Assembly: GCA_001600635.1 (NCBI GenBank)
Contig: BCKL01000002.1
Span: forward strand, 1,491,425-1,555,424
DNA: 64,000 nucleotides
Direction of reading: 5' to 3'
Source: Leucosporidium creatinivorum
Taxonomy: Eukaryota > Basidiomycota > Microbotryomycetes > Leucosporidiales > Leucosporidiaceae
Made by a program: the position numbers and the translations under genes. Positions 45,037-56,953 of this stretch are shown here, piece after piece. Position 1 is the first letter of the stretch. The number at the start of each line of letters is the position of its first letter. The notes below the pieces were generated by a model. The model saw only the letters and a program-made list of their open reading frames with translations. It made no database searches and had not been told where the DNA came from.

Positions 45037-47905
45037 ATGACCAGCCGACCCGAAAGAGCGCTATCAAGCACTCATGGAGAAGGCAGCGAGCCTCACCCCA
45101 TTGCGTCGACATCCCGTGCCGGAGTTGCCAGCACGTCCAGCGGCAATGGCGGCAGCGTGGCGGGCCAGGAGGACCAGGGGAAGGTCAAGAAAGGGAGTAA
45201 GAAGGGTGCTCGTGCAGTTGCTGGTGAGGGAGAAGACGACGAGCCTGCTAAGAAGCGGAAGCGCGTGAGCTATAGCTGTACGGCTTGCGCTCAAAGGAAA
45301 GCGAAAGTGAGTGGTAGGGATCTGAGTGCTCATGTATGTACCGAGAGCTGACCCTATGCCTCTGCAGTGCGATCGCGGTCGGCCGTGCAATACATGCTTC
45401 GCGCGAGGAGTCGGAGCCACTTGCCGCTACTTGGTCGACGGGTGGGTGCTGCTGAGGACCTACACACCCGAGAAGTCGCTAACGAGCGTTCGTTATAGCT
45501 ACGACGACCCGGTGGACGTCATCACCGAAGTACGAGACCGGCTCGAGAGCATGGAATCGCTGCTGGCCTCCATGAGCGGCCAATCTCTACCCTCCCATCG
45601 CCCTCTCAATCCCTCCCAACCGAGTCGCTCTACCGAGCTCGGCAACGGCGACCACCGAACGACTGCCGACTCGGACGAACCCGAAGAGCCTCAAGCTGGC
45701 TTCGTTTCGCAGCAGGGGCGATACTTTGGCGCTTCGGCGAGTGCTTCAGTCGATGATCAGGGAACGCTCGCTTCGCTCTTCAAGGCTTCTTCGGCGCCGA
45801 GGACCCAGGATGCGATCGTGCCGATGCTCGTCTCGACCGAGCTGCTCCAAAGTCTGCCGCCGAGACCGCTGTCGGACTTCTTCGTGACCGTCTACTTCTC
45901 GGAGATCAAGTGAGTCGCCCTCGTTAGGCTTGAGAGCAATAGACTGATCCTGTCTCCTTGCAGTCTCACTCGCTACCCCATCTCGGAGCCAACCTTCCGC
46001 TCAATCTACGCCGAGATCTGGACCCTCATCCCAACCTCCGCCATGCCCGCCACTCTCGTCCATCTTCTCCCTCTCGTCTTCATCGTCCTCGCTATCGCCT
46101 CGCTCACTGCACCCGCCAACGGTCTCCTGGGGCTCTCCGCCGCCAAGGATGGAAGCACGGCGCGGCAGGACCTCGCCCATAGTCTCTTCTCGGCCGCCTG
46201 TCGAGCTCAAGCTCTTGCAAGCACGACTTTTGAGGGCAAAGGAGATCCGCTCACGGTCATGGCCGAGCTGCTCAAGACGAGGTACCTCGTATTGGTTCGG
46301 CGCGCCGCTGATGGCTACGAGTTTCTCGGCCGAGCGGTGCACAAGGGGTACACCATAGGTCTGCATCGTCGCAGGAGTGGACTACCAGCAGTGGACGAGG
46401 AGAACCGACGCCGGATCTGGAGGTTCGTCCTCGCGATTGGCGCTTGCCCGACTGATCGCTAATCAAAGCCTCCTTCAGCTATCTCCTTCATCTCGACCGC
46501 TACCTCAGCCTTCTCCTCGGGCTCCCATTGACCATCAACGAGGCTGTCTGCGACGCTCCAGCCCCGTCCAACATCTCCGACCTCGATGAGAGCTTGATTC
46601 TGCCGATGTCGACCTTGACGACGAGTGAGTTGCGAGCTCCGGCAGATCTCTGTACATTTCTGACTTCCCTTCGCGTTCACAGGCTCCTTCCTCATCCTCC
46701 GTCATCGACTCACAAAGCTCATGGGCCGAGTCGTTTCCGAGGCCTTCACCCACAAGCCGCCATACTCGGCTATCGTCGCCCTCGAGCAGGCTCTGCAGGA
46801 CTGGTCGGATCAGCTGCCCGAGTTCTTCAAGCTTGTACCGCACGGCACGGCCTACGAGAGCCCTCAAGGCGCTGGAGGAACGGCTTCGGTGCTCGAAGTG
46901 CAACGCTACCTTGTTCGTCTCTGTCGAGGCTGTCTGATGTCGTATCTCCAGCTGATTGATCTCCTCAAACAGCTGGCGACCGAGTTTCGCTTCATCCGAA
47001 CCACTCTTCACCGCCCCTACCTCGCGTCGACGGGCCCGACCATGGCGCTCAGTCGAGATGCTTGCGTGGCCTCGGGTCTCGACGACCTCTGGAGCCGGCT
47101 CACCGCCTATCCCCTGCGCGGGATGGACAACCTCAGCACGGGATCGTATCGCGTGACTTTGTCGATTGTCGTCCTCGGGTGAGGGCTTCTCTCACCGAAC
47201 GCCTCCGACCCTTACTGACGTGCTTCTTTTCCACCTACAAGTGTCGCCATGCTCCTCTCCCCATCATCGGATACGTCTCGAAGGATTCACGACTGCTTGC
47301 TCCGATTCGCTGCCATGGGTGGCAAGCAAGCCGACTCAGAGGGCAACTCTCTCGTCGACGAGCCGACCTTCCGCCAAGTCGCTACACGGGAGCTCAATCA
47401 ACTCAAGGCTCGCATCACCGGGAAGGCAGCTCAGTCCTCGCACCCGAGCGGCACCGCCACCCCGCGCCGTTCTCTTGCTGCGCCAGCGCCGTCAGCTCCC
47501 CTCGGTGCTGAGTCGGAGATTGTTCTGCCCCTTTCGCTGCCCTCATCTGGTCCGGAAGAGAGTGTTCTTGAGGCTATGCACTCTAGCGACAGTGCGTCAA
47601 TGCTTTGCTTCTCTCGTCGCGCCCGGTTCCCACTGACGCCTCGCTCATCTCTCGCAGTCTTCGCCAACGCGCAAAACATGCTCAACATCTTCCCTCCCCT
47701 TGACCAACAACACTCCTTCGATCTCTCAGGGTTTACTTCGTTCCCTTCGACCGACTACAGCAACCTCGACTTCGGCCTCGGCGATAGCTTTGGCGGGGCA
47801 GCGGGCTCGGGCATGATGGATCTTAGTACAGCGGGAGGCGACATCAATTGGGACATGTTCAACGATGTACTGGGTAATATGGAGACGCTGGGCTCGCTCG
47901 AGTAG
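45037..47905 (+). CDS. Zn2Cys6 binuclear-cluster transcription factor
   Basis: Exons 45037-45306, 45368-45441, 45499-45909, 45964-46422, 46479-46624, 46683-46912, 46973-47178, 47242-47591 and 47658-47905 give 797 aa. The DNA-binding cluster is SCTACAQRKAKCDRGRPCNTC...GATC at about residues 80-110, split by an intron after RKAK as in many fungal factors. A short coiled coil follows (DVITEVRDRLESMESLL). The fungal-specific middle homology region is seen as RYPISEPTFRSIYAEIW and TLHRPYLAS. The C-terminus is acidic and Phe/Tyr-containing, likely an activation domain. Intron 46913-46972 is exactly 60 bases, in frame and stop-free, so its retention would add 20 residues. Such factors often control adjacent metabolic genes, which here are carboxylate-metabolism genes. 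Confidence 0.92.
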
Positions 47906-47984
47906 CTCATCTCGCTGCTGTAAAGTTCATTTCACCGCGCGCCGCGCGCCGAGGTCGCGCAATCGCACAAGAGTCGCAATTACA

Positions 47985-48915
47985 TCAGCATCTCAGCCTT
48001 CCCCTCCTCTCCTTGAATGTCTCTTCCACTGATCTGCCTGCCTGTACGTCCGCCAAGCAGGCTCGGTCCACCTCGGCGAGCTGAGGAAGTATGGAAATGA
48101 CCTCCTCCACCAGCTTGCCGGGAATTGCGACTATGCCATCTGCGTCTCCGATCAGGATGTCGCCAGGGTGTACCATTACGCCCGGCTGAGAAGGGCTCTG
48201 GAGCGGGACGGGTACGTTCAGCTGCGAAGCGAAGCAGAGCTCGGCGCCGGCGGTCGTGCCCAAGTCGCGGGAGAAGACCTGTGCAAAGGGCAACGGTATA
48301 AGGGAGGGTGAACATATTACTCATCAATCAAGCTACTCACCGGCCAATCTTGAGCAATCTGCTCGCCGATGTCGCGAATGCGGCCGTCGACGACCGTGCC
48401 AAGAGCGCCGACGTGCTTCAAGCTGCACATGAGGAGTCAATCAGTGAGATGTATGGATATAGTGGCAGTGAGTCTTGACGTGCCGAGCACTCATGATACC
48501 GCCGTACACAGCATTGGGAAGATCCGGCGGCGCCGAGAGGAAGAGGACAGTCTCGGCCGGAACGGCGTCAATCTGATAGGCGAGCAGCTCGGTAAGTCAC
48601 TAAAAAGTGAGAGAGGTCAAAACTCACATAGTGACCAGCTACCACCGGCTTGCTCGACTTGTGTTCATTGCGCTCGAAGAGGACGGGAAACGCTGGGCCG
48701 AGAATTTTGCCCGATAATGAAGGCGAGCGAAGCTTCAAGCCAGCGAGGAAGCCGCCATAAGGATGCTTCAGACGTGTAAGCGCATCGGCGACCTGTAGAT
48801 GGATCAGAGAGTGAGGATCTTCGAGAGGGAGAGTGGAGCGCGCAAGACTCACATCGCAAGCTCCGTACGGCTGTAGCCTACTCAATAGGGCTGTGATAAG
48901 CGTTCGAGTAGCCAT
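47985..48915 (-). CDS. RraA-fold protein, HMG/CHA-aldolase or oxaloacetate-decarboxylase type
   Basis: Exons 48915-48853, 48792-48628, 48572-48484, 48422-48341 and 48278-47985 give 230 aa. RraA-type marks: VADAL near the start, YGGIMSAR, then GALGTVVDGRIRDI with the Arg-Asp pair of the metal/pyruvate site, and MVHPGDILIGDADGIVAIP, which is nearly family consensus. In bacteria these enzymes are 4-hydroxy-4-methyl-2-oxoglutarate / 4-carboxy-4-hydroxy-2-oxoadipate aldolases with oxaloacetate decarboxylase activity. One splice site is uncertain: a GC donor (GCACGT) gives SARLKHVGA; a GT donor four bases on with a GAAG acceptor also stays in frame. It is head to head with the tricarboxylate carrier gene, 172 bases apart, so co-regulation is likely. 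Confidence 0.88.
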
Positions 48916-49087
48916 TAGGATGGTGTGCAAGTAGAGAAGTAAAGAGGCGCAAAGTCCGACAAGCGCAAAGAGCCATTCTCTTCCGTCTCCAGCAAGTCCG
49001 GCTTCAACCGCCAACCCCGAGCGAACTGGAGCCCCGTCTGTATTCCGACCGTCTGCACCTTGACCTTCTCCTCCCATCGACTATATC
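48916..49087. promoter_or_regulatory. Divergent promoter of aldolase and carrier genes with a CGG-N6-CCG palindrome
   Basis: 172 bases between starts. At 48999-49010 the sequence reads CGGCTTCAACCG, an inverted CGG pair with a six-base gap, the form of site bound by several Zn2Cys6 dimers. Whether the factor encoded at 45037 binds it is inference. Confidence 0.5.
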
Positions 49088-50422
49088 ATGAGCTCCCAGG
49101 TGAGCGATGCCGGTGGTCGAGGAGGATGTAAAGTGCTACACCTGACCGTCGCCTTTCACCCTCGGCTTCTCTTTTTGCTGGGACCAGACGCCCGCCTACT
49201 TCTCTCTGCTCGCTGGCGCTTCGGCAGGAGCTGTAGAAAGCTTTGTAACCTTCCCTACCGAGTTTGTCAAGACTTCAGCTCAGCTACAGACGGCGGGAGG
49301 CCGAGCCACGACCCCGGTGGCCATCTTTAAAGAGACGTGGAAGAGCAAGGGTATGACGGGGTTCTATGCTGGTTGTGCACCTGTAGTCGCCGGCAATGCA
49401 CTCAAATCGGGTGTGAGGTGCGTCGCTTTGCCCCTCTTACAATCTCTGACGCTTCTGCCGAGCTTGCCCGGCATCGGCGCTTCACCGAGTCGCTCCTTCT
49501 TTCGCTCTTGGCTTACGCTGGTTTCCCCCTGGGGCAGGTTCTTCACCTATGATGCTGTACGAGATGCACTGAGGGATTCGAACGGCAATATTACACCTGC
49601 AAGGACCGTCTTGGCCGGAATATGTGCTGGCGCGATTGAGTCGGTCGTCGCTGTTACGCCGAGCGAGTCCATCAAGTGAGTGTTTGCTTCTTTCTAGCTC
49701 TGAGAAGCAAGGATTGACTAGAGGGGAACAGAACCCGACTCATTGAAACCCGACGGGCAGCTGGAGGCTCCATTCCCGCCGGAACAATTGCGACCATCGG
49801 CGCTCTCGTTCGCAACGAGGGCGTGCTATCGCTGTGGCGAGGCCTAGCTCCTACTGTAAGCTCGTTTCTTCTCTTACTCGCCGTAGCTGCTGCTCATCCG
49901 AGGAAGAACTACAGATGATGAAGCAGTGCGCCAACTCGGCGGTTCGATTCTCGGCGTATCAAGGTCTCAAGGACCTCGTCTTGAGCACCCGCTCAGCTAC
50001 GCAGCTTGACAGTCTCTCTACCATGGCAATCGGAAGTACTGCAGGCATCATCACTGTCTGTGAGTTGCTCTGCAAGATCTTTGTCTCCGCCGAGGTCCGA
50101 TACCTGTGCAGTCTGACCTACACCACCGGCACGAGTTCCGGCGCTCTCATGCGCTCGGCTTACGTGAAAGTTAATAAAAAAAGCCCTGACATACCCCCTA
50201 TGCTCCGCAGACGCCACCCAGCCCTTCGATACGGTCAAGACGAGGCAGCAGTCGCGAACCGCCTACAAGTCCTCCGTGCAGGCTTTCGCCCAGATCTTGA
50301 CGCAGGAGGGACCGGCGACCTTTTGGAGAGGCTCGTCTCCGAGAGTGCTACGCCTCCTCATCAGCGGGTCAATCAGCTTCCTGGTCTACGAGGAGCTGAT
50401 GAAGGTGTTGAAGGGCATGTAG
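49088..50422 (+). CDS. Mitochondrial carrier, tricarboxylate/citrate (Ctp1) type
   Basis: Exons 49088-49099, 49188-49417, 49538-49675, 49732-49855, 49915-50059 and 50211-50422 give 286 aa, the normal carrier length. All three carrier repeats are present with their signatures: FPTEFVKT, TPSESIKTRLIE and TQPFDTVKTRQQ, each followed by an aromatic-Gly motif (GFYAGCAP, SLWRGLAPT, TFWRGSSPR). The TPSESIKT plus SAVRFSAYQGLKD context matches citrate/tricarboxylate carriers, which exchange citrate or isocitrate for malate across the inner membrane. The first exon has only four codons. A 20-base tandem duplication covers the stop codon. It is divergent from the aldolase gene. Confidence 0.9.
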
Positions 50423-50450
50423 CTTAATTGAAGGGCATGTAGCTTAATTG
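50411..50450 (+). repeat. Perfect 20-base tandem duplication across the carrier stop codon
   Basis: AAGGGCATGTAGCTTAATTG occurs twice in a row (50411-50430 and 50431-50450). The first copy contains the last codons and TAG of the carrier; the second lies in the 3' UTR. Perfect identity suggests a recent slippage or repair event. Confidence 0.95.
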
Positions 50451-50698
50451 GGTGTCCAGCGTAGCCTCTTACAGTGTGAACCTCGTCTTTTCAATTTATT
50501 CGACTCGGCTCTGACCTCCAGCGCAAGTCGCAAGCCGTATTATTCTCGAGAAGAGCATCGCCGAGCCTGTCCTTCGCACGCTCGCAAGTCACTGTCCCGC
50601 GCGAGCAGCATCAACACAGCATACAGTGAACTCCTTTATTTTATAGCAATATCTACAGGCAAGACCAGCTGTAGCTCGTGTCCGAAGCGACTCCACCA

Positions 50699-52090
50699 TC
50701 AACGCCGAAGCGACTTGAACGGCTTCGCAGCCCGCAGGATGTTCCGAAGGAGGGAAGGGTAGTCCCAGCCAAGGCGATTAGCGGCAATGAGTGTAAGGGA
50801 CGCTTGATGATCTCTTCCAGGTCGTCCTGGTCCAGTTGCGTTCTGCGCGAGAGAAGTCAGCTGCAGCAACGCCGAGGGGAGAGCGGTCGCAGACTCACCG
50901 GCTTCATGTTGACGTCGAAAAGCATAAACTGCTGGTCCGTCTTACTGACTCTCCTCGCGTCGATCCGAACTGGCGCGAAGCTCCCGCAAAGCTTGCCAAC
51001 GAGCTCGCACTGCTCGGCGACGAGCTGGAAATGCTTGTCGGCGTCGAACTCGGCTTGGGTGATGGCGCGCGAGTTGGAGGTGACGGCGACGATTCCATTG
51101 TAGGGGGCGATTCCGTTATCGTGGCCGAATCGGGTGACGATGGGGAGAGCCCAGTGGGAAATCTTCTGGCCGACGAGCTGCGAAGGGCGGGTCGATCAGG
51201 ACAAAGAGGAGCAAGGAAGACGTCGCAAGAGCTCACTTCATAATCTCCAGGAGGCATCACAGTCACGGTGATCTCCTCTCCGGAGCAGAACGACTGGCGG
51301 CGAGCGTGAGTCAGCAAGCGAGCGACGATAAGTCGGGCGCGAGCAACTCACCTCGATGAGGACGAACTCCTCCTCCTCGCTCGCAAACTCGCCCAACCGA
51401 GCGTCCAAGTCCTGGAGGCTCCAAACGACTGATACTCCGTGCGATCCTATGGCCAAGCGTGGTCAGGATAGCGCTCGACGAGCATCCGATGCCAGCGCCG
51501 AAGCTCACCTCGACCACGAATGGGCTTGATGACGGCGGGTAGGGGGATTCCTCGAAGCTCGGGAGTAATCCCTTTCCTGGTAGCTGAACGCCAAGCCTGC
51601 GGGAAGCAGTCCTGCAGCCCAGGTTGCTTCTTGAGCCAGTCGTTGCAGAAGGCCTTGTCCTCGAAGCGCTCTACATCTCGAGGATCCTGCCCTACGAAGG
51701 AAACGTTGCGCGAGGCGAGTTCATCTTGTAGCTGAATGAGAGGGTGTGTCGAGTAGAGGGTAGTGTTGGCCCAAAGCGAGGTGGCGCCGGCTTCGAGAGC
51801 GGCGCGAATGCCCTCGGCGGTGTCGGGAAAGGACCAACCAGCGTCGATTGCTGGGTCGATCTTGAGGAGAGGTGTAACGATGGGGATACCTGCAGACTGG
51901 AGAGCAAAGGCGATGTCTGCTGCCGAGTCCTGGTAGCCTATTTGCGGAGTGCGAGAAGGATGAGTGGTGGCAGACCTCGGCGCAGAATTTGAGGCTCACC
52001 TCCAGGCTTCATAGGCTTTGCAACTCCATCGACGGCGGGACTCGGTACTCCCTGGTGCAGTACAGCGACTTTGGGTGCAGCGGAGGCCAT
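50699..52090 (-). CDS. ATP-grasp / D-Ala-D-Ala ligase-like carboxylate-amine ligase
   Basis: Exons 52090-52000, 51937-51509, 51446-51352, 51293-51237, 51177-50899 and 50842-50699 give 364 aa. The ATP-grasp layout is visible: NWLKKQ and LPAVIKPIRGRGSHGV (P-loop-like nucleotide-binding lysine and Gly-rich loop), EEEFVLIESFCSGEEITVT (adenine-binding hinge and the catalytic E) and the metal-binding end LFDVNMKPNATGPG, followed by SLTLIAANRLGWDYPSLL. These enzymes activate a carboxylate as acyl-phosphate and join it to an amine or thiol. Fungal members are mostly uncharacterised and the substrate is not predictable. It is head to head with the aconitase-family gene (352 bases), which makes a carboxylic acid substrate plausible by context only. 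Confidence 0.85.
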
Positions 52091-52442
52091 CTGCAGGAGC
52101 AGAGCGGCGCCATCAGCGGCTGAGGTCGGCGAAGCGTTGGAGGAGCGTCTGCACCACTTACGAGGGCGGCTGCTGAGCTGTGAGAGCAAGAGCGAGTCTT
52201 AAGGATGGTACGAAGTGCGTGGCGGGCGGTGGTCTCGTGTCAAGCGGGGAGAGAGCCGGAGCATCGGCCTTGGTTGAGTCGAAGGGAGTTGACGGGACTG
52301 TCGGGCTTAGGTTTCTCGCTCTGCTCCCCCACCTCGACGATCAAAAGATGACCTCCGCTGCTTGCCTGCGCTCTACCTCCTGCTGCTGTACCGTAGTATG
52401 CTGGTCGCCAGGTCCTCCTGCTCGTTAGCAGCTCACAGCGCC
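52091..52442. promoter_or_regulatory. Divergent promoter of ATP-grasp and aconitase-family genes
   Basis: 352 bases between starts. A CGG-N8-CCG palindrome at 52245-52258 and several single CGG triplets are present. Binding by the nearby Zn2Cys6 factor is speculative. Confidence 0.4.
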
Positions 52443-55400
52443 ATGGCCGGACGCTCCCTCTGCCGCTCCCTCGCGACTCACGCTCCCGCTTACGCCGCAC
52501 CGCTGGAACGAGGGGCGACCATCGACTACCAGGCAGTATCGGACAAGATCAGGCTGGTCAAATCGAGGCGAGTCTTGGATGCAGACGAGGACGTCGAAGG
52601 GAGAGCTCCAGCTGAACTCGTTTCGCTGCTTCCAGGCTCAACCACCGACCACTCACGCTTACCGAGAAGATCCTCTATGGACATCTCGAGAACCCTGAGC
52701 AAGATGTAGAACGAGGCAAGGCTCATCTCCGCCTTCAAGCTGCCGTACGTAGTCTTTCGCACCAGTTCTCGAGCTGCTCGGCGCTGACCTTCTTGGATGC
52801 TGCAAACAGAGTGTCGCAATTCATGGTACATTCCATCTCCTTACTCTCCTGCCTTTACGTCCGCTCATCCTCTCCCCCGCAGACGCCAACGCCCAAATGG
52901 CCCTCCTCCAATTCATGACCGCTGGCATCCCTCGCGTCAGAACACCGACTTCGGTGCATGTCGACCATCTCATAACTGCCGAGCATGGCGCCAAGAAGGA
53001 CCTCGCCGCTGCCATTGCCGTCAACAAGGAGGTCTACGACTTCCTCGCGAGCGCCTGCGCCAAGGTGCGCCGAACTTCGTCCTTGGCGTCGCCCTTCGGC
53101 GCTGACGCTCCTGACTTCGCAAATGCAGTACGGCATCGCCTTCTGGAAGCCCGGAGCTGGGATCCTTCATCAAGTCATCTTCGAGCAGTACGCCTACCCC
53201 GGCGGCTTCATGATCGGATCCGACTCGCACACGCCCAATGCCGCTGGTCTGGGTATGCTCGCCATCGGCGTCGGAGGAATGGAAGCTGTCGAAGTGATGG
53301 CAGGACTCGCCTACGAGGTCGCTTCACCAAAGGTCATCGGCGTTAAGCTCACGGGCCAGCTCAGTGGGTGGGCGAGTCACAAGGGTAGGTGCTCTGCTTT
53401 CAGACCGTCTGGACGGACTCTGTAAGCTGACAGGGTCCTTATACAGACATCATTCTCAAGCTCGCTTCCATCCTCACCGTCAAGGGAGGGACGGGGCACG
53501 TCGTTGAGTACTTCGGCGAAGGCGTCGACTCGCTCAGCTGCACGGGAATGGGCACTATCGGCAACATGGGCGCCGAGATTGGTGCTACCTCCTCCATCTT
53601 CCCCTACACCGCCTCCATGGGTCGCTTCCTGCATCAAACGCGCCGCTCGGCGACCGTCGAGGCGCTCCAACCTTTCCGAGAAGACCTCAAGCCGGACGAG
53701 GGAGCCGATTACGACCGGTACATCGAGATCAACCTCTCCGACCTCGAGCCCCACATCAACGGGCCCTTCACTCCCGACCTCTCGCACCCCATCTCCGTCT
53801 TCAAGGACCGCGTCGCCGAATCGACTTGGCCGACCCAGCTCTCCGCCTCTCACATCGGGTCGTGCACCAACTCGTCGTACGAGGATCTCTCGCGCGCATC
53901 ATCCCTCGCCAAGCAGGCCGAGGATGCTGGCCTTCGCCTTCGAACGCCCTTCTTCATCGCGCCTGGTTCGGAGGAGATCAGAGCTACGGTCGCTCGCGAC
54001 GGCATCTTGGATACGTTTGAGGGGGCAGGCGGAACTATGTTGGCGAACGCTTGTGGTGCTTGGTGAGTCTTGTTTCTCGATCCCGGCCGTTTCTCGCAAT
54101 GTCGCTTTCTCTCTCTCCCCCCTTCCCTTCCTCGCATTCTTCGCTATCCTCTTCCTCCATCCAGCTTTCCAGTAACGAGCTGACTCTCTACTTTTCTCGC
54201 ATGCAGTGTCGGCCAGTGGAAGCGCAGCGACTTCGAGAAGGGCGAGAAGAACTCGATCATCTCGTCCTTCAACCGCAACTTCGTTGGTCGCCAAGACGGC
54301 AACCCCGCCACGCACTCCTTTGTCGCCTCGCCAGAGCTCGCTACCGCTTTCGCCTACGCTGGAACCCTCGCCTTCAATCCCCTCACCGACTCGATTCCTA
54401 CGCCGAGTGGAGTTCCCTTCCGCTTCCAACCTCCCGTCGGCCCGGAACTCCCACCAACGGGCTACCTCGCCGCACTGGAGTACTATGGCGCCCCTCCGGA
54501 GAGCGGAGAAGATCTCGAGCTCGCCGTCTCGCCACACAGCGAGAGGATCCAGCTCATCACGCCGTTCGATCCCTGGGACGGCAAGGACCAGCTCGAAGCG
54601 GCGGTTCTCGTCAAGGTGAAGGGCAAGTGCACTACCGACCACATCTCCCCAGCTGGACCTTGGTACAAGTATCGTGGGCATCTCGAGAACATCTCGCAAA
54701 ACCTCCTCATCGGCGCCATCAACTCGGAGAACGTGAGTTCGCCTCTTGTCGGTCCGCAGCTTCCTCTCTCCCTACTCGTGCTGATCGGCGCTCCTCTACT
54801 CAACAGGACAAGGCCAACACCATCCGCAACGTCTTCACTGGAGAATGGCACTCGGCTCCCTCAACCGCAAGGTGAGTTTCTCCAGCCGTCGCTGTTCGAA
54901 GGCGGCCTCCACCGCCTGGCGAGTTTCCAGTGCTGATGGCTTGCTCGCTCCCTTTGCAGCGCATACCGCGACCTGGGGGTCAAGTGGGTCGTCGTCGCCG
55001 GCGAGAATTACGGCGAGGGGTCGTCTCGCGAGGTTGCTGCGCTGTCGCCGAGGTTCATGGGAGGACACGCCGTCATCGCCAAGTCGTTCGCTAGGATCCA
55101 CGAGATGGTGCGTGTTAGCTTCAGCTGCCTCGATCTCGTCGCTGACCCTTTGCAACAGAACCTCAAGAAGCAAGGTCTTCTTCCCCTCACGTTCGCTCGG
55201 ACGGACGACTACGAGCGGGTCCAGCCAAGTGACGAGGTGCGTTTGAGGGCCTTCGAATGTTGCGACAGGTGTCCTGACCTTCTCTTGTCCCGCACAGCTC
55301 ACCATCTCTGGCCTCGAGAGCTTTGCTCCGAACGCGCCGCTCGCCCTGCTCGTCCAGCCTCAAGAGGGACCAGCTTGGGAGACGACACTCAACCACACCT

Positions 55401-55558
55401 TCACCGACCTTCATATCTCATGGTTCAAGGCGGGCAGTGCTCTGGGGACTTTGAGGGCGATGAACGCCGGAGCGCGAGTGAGAGGGGTGTCTTTCGAGGG
55501 AGGGGTTCGAGGGGAGGGAGCGCAACGCTGTGGCAGAGACATTGCAGCTTGTGTGTAG
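52443..55558 (+). CDS. Mitochondrial aconitase-family hydratase
   Basis: Exons 52443-52567, 52636-52744, 52810-52825 (16 bases), 52883-53064, 53129-53384, 53447-54062, 54207-54732, 54807-54871, 54960-55107, 55159-55236 and 55298-55558 give 793 aa. A basic presequence ([20 protein letters not shown]) points to mitochondria. Conserved blocks: [42 protein letters not shown] (first Fe-S cysteine, ~369), NACGACVGQW (cysteines ~431 and ~434), [10 protein letters not shown] and [12 protein letters not shown] of the swivelling domain. It should carry a 4Fe-4S cluster and interconvert citrate/isocitrate or a homologue. The usual NACGPCIGQW reads NACGACVGQW, and several blocks differ from the main aconitase, so it may be a second, specialised copy (Aco2-like). 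The first intron seems to be GC-AG (donor GCGAGT), needed to rebuild KSRLN. Confidence 0.92.
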
Positions 55559-55859
55559 CATTAGCACTGTGCAAGTATATTTGATAGCCCAGTCTCTTCG
55601 CTTGCTCGAGTCGTTGATCCGCCTATCTTCGATAACTGCCCTCGCCGAGCTTCTGATCTCGGGAACGTCTCTCGACCTAGGGCAGCGCTCGTCGCAGGAG
55701 ACATGAAGCTACTGCAAAAGAGTCGTATTTTGTTTCTTCGCGACTCGACCGACGCAAATCTCGCCTTTGCCGTGCTCGCTTTAACAGCCTCTGGAAGCCG
55801 AACGCTGAGCTCGGCTTGGGAGTACTCGGAGGGAGGCATTAATCATTTCTTCACCCTCT
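55559..55859. other. Convergent intergenic spacer
   Basis: 301 bases between the aconitase-family and lactonase genes; nothing recognised. Confidence 0.55.
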
Positions 55860-56953
55860 TCAGTCATCCTTCATGTACTGAAACAATCTCCTCGGGTTTT
55901 CTACCATCAATAGGTGCCAGTGCTCCTCCGTAAGCCATCCCTTCAGCTGTTGGACCCAGGCTCGGTCATTGAAGGCGACGAAGGCTTCGGTATCCTTGGG
56001 ATTGAGATCATTTGAACGGCGGTGGAAGGGCTGGGTGTGAGGCCAGTCGGATCCATAGAGCACACGCTCGGGATTGGCTGCAACGAGCGCCTTTACGAGC
56101 AGCTCCATGTCGGCGTACGAGGGATCCTCCGAGACCCGATACGGCGCCGAGAGCTTGATGTAGAGACGTCCAGACTTGAGGAGAGCTTCAATGGAGGAGA
56201 GACCAGGCTGTGAGAGGGTGTCGAATGGCGTCGTTGCTGGTGAGCCGCTCGCGTTGGTGAGGAAGGAGAAGAGCGACGGAGTGCGAAGGCCGCCGAAGTG
56301 GTCCAGGACGATGGGAACAGGTGAGTTGAGCACCGTGGGAGTGAGCTGTAGCAAAACCTCTGGATCAGTTAACGCTGAGAAAGTGGCGTAGTCTCCATAG
56401 CCTACCTCTGACCAGAATTCGGGATGAGGGGAGTAAACTTGCACTCCTGAGAGACGGCCTGCGACGCGCTGCGTGTAGGCTTTGATGAACTTCTTCTGCA
56501 GCTCAACATCATGCTGACACTTGTGCAGATGAAAGTCGATGCGAATACCAGTGATGCCCTGCAACGAGAATGAGTTAGTACCGGCAAAGGCATCGCCGAG
56601 TAGTGAGCTCGCACCTTTTGGGCGAGTCGCTCGAGCTCGTTGTCGGTCACCGTCTCGATATCAATGACTCCATAGGCTCTGGCGGACCCGTCAAAGTGCT
56701 CGAGGTAGAACTCCAGCGAGGACAGGTCTTGGCCGAAGGAGAGTCCGTGGGCCAATGCCGGATGGTCGATGCCGAGGTCGTGATGGAACGCTTCGAGAGC
56801 GGAGAGAGGGGCAGAGTCGGGAGTGAAGTGTCGTGTGTCGGCGAGAGGGAAGCGGTCGAGGTCGAAGATGTGATGATGGGTGTCCCACGCGCCAACGGGG
56901 AGAAGGCGAGGCTGAGATCTCGCTGCAGGAGCGGTAGAAGCGAGCGAAGGCAT
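55860..56953 (-). CDS. Amidohydrolase_2 (COG3618-type) metal-dependent lactonase, LigI-like
   Basis: Exons 56953-56615, 56558-56406 and 56345-55860 give 325 aa, the normal family length. The fold marks match 2-pyrone-4,6-dicarboxylate hydrolase (LigI) block by block: WDTHHHIFDLDRFP (HxH on strand 1), GITGIRIDFHLHK, SPVPIVLDHFGGL (strand 6 His), VLYGSDWPHTQP (catalytic Asp of strand 8) and VENPRRLFQY at the end. Relatives open lactones: 2-pyrone-4,6-dicarboxylate, sulfomuconolactone, rhamnono- and fuconolactone. The exact substrate cannot be read from sequence. Intron 56346-56405 is 60 bases, in frame and free of stops, so an unspliced form would be 20 residues longer. Head to head with the MFS transporter gene (412 bases), consistent with uptake plus first hydrolysis step. 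Confidence 0.87.

Noticed and set aside
53399-53446. Possible frameshift in the aconitase-family gene at the GGGTAGGTGC junction
   Set aside because: The donor GTAGGT after one extra G gives the right phase into the DIILKLA exon, so no frameshift is needed.
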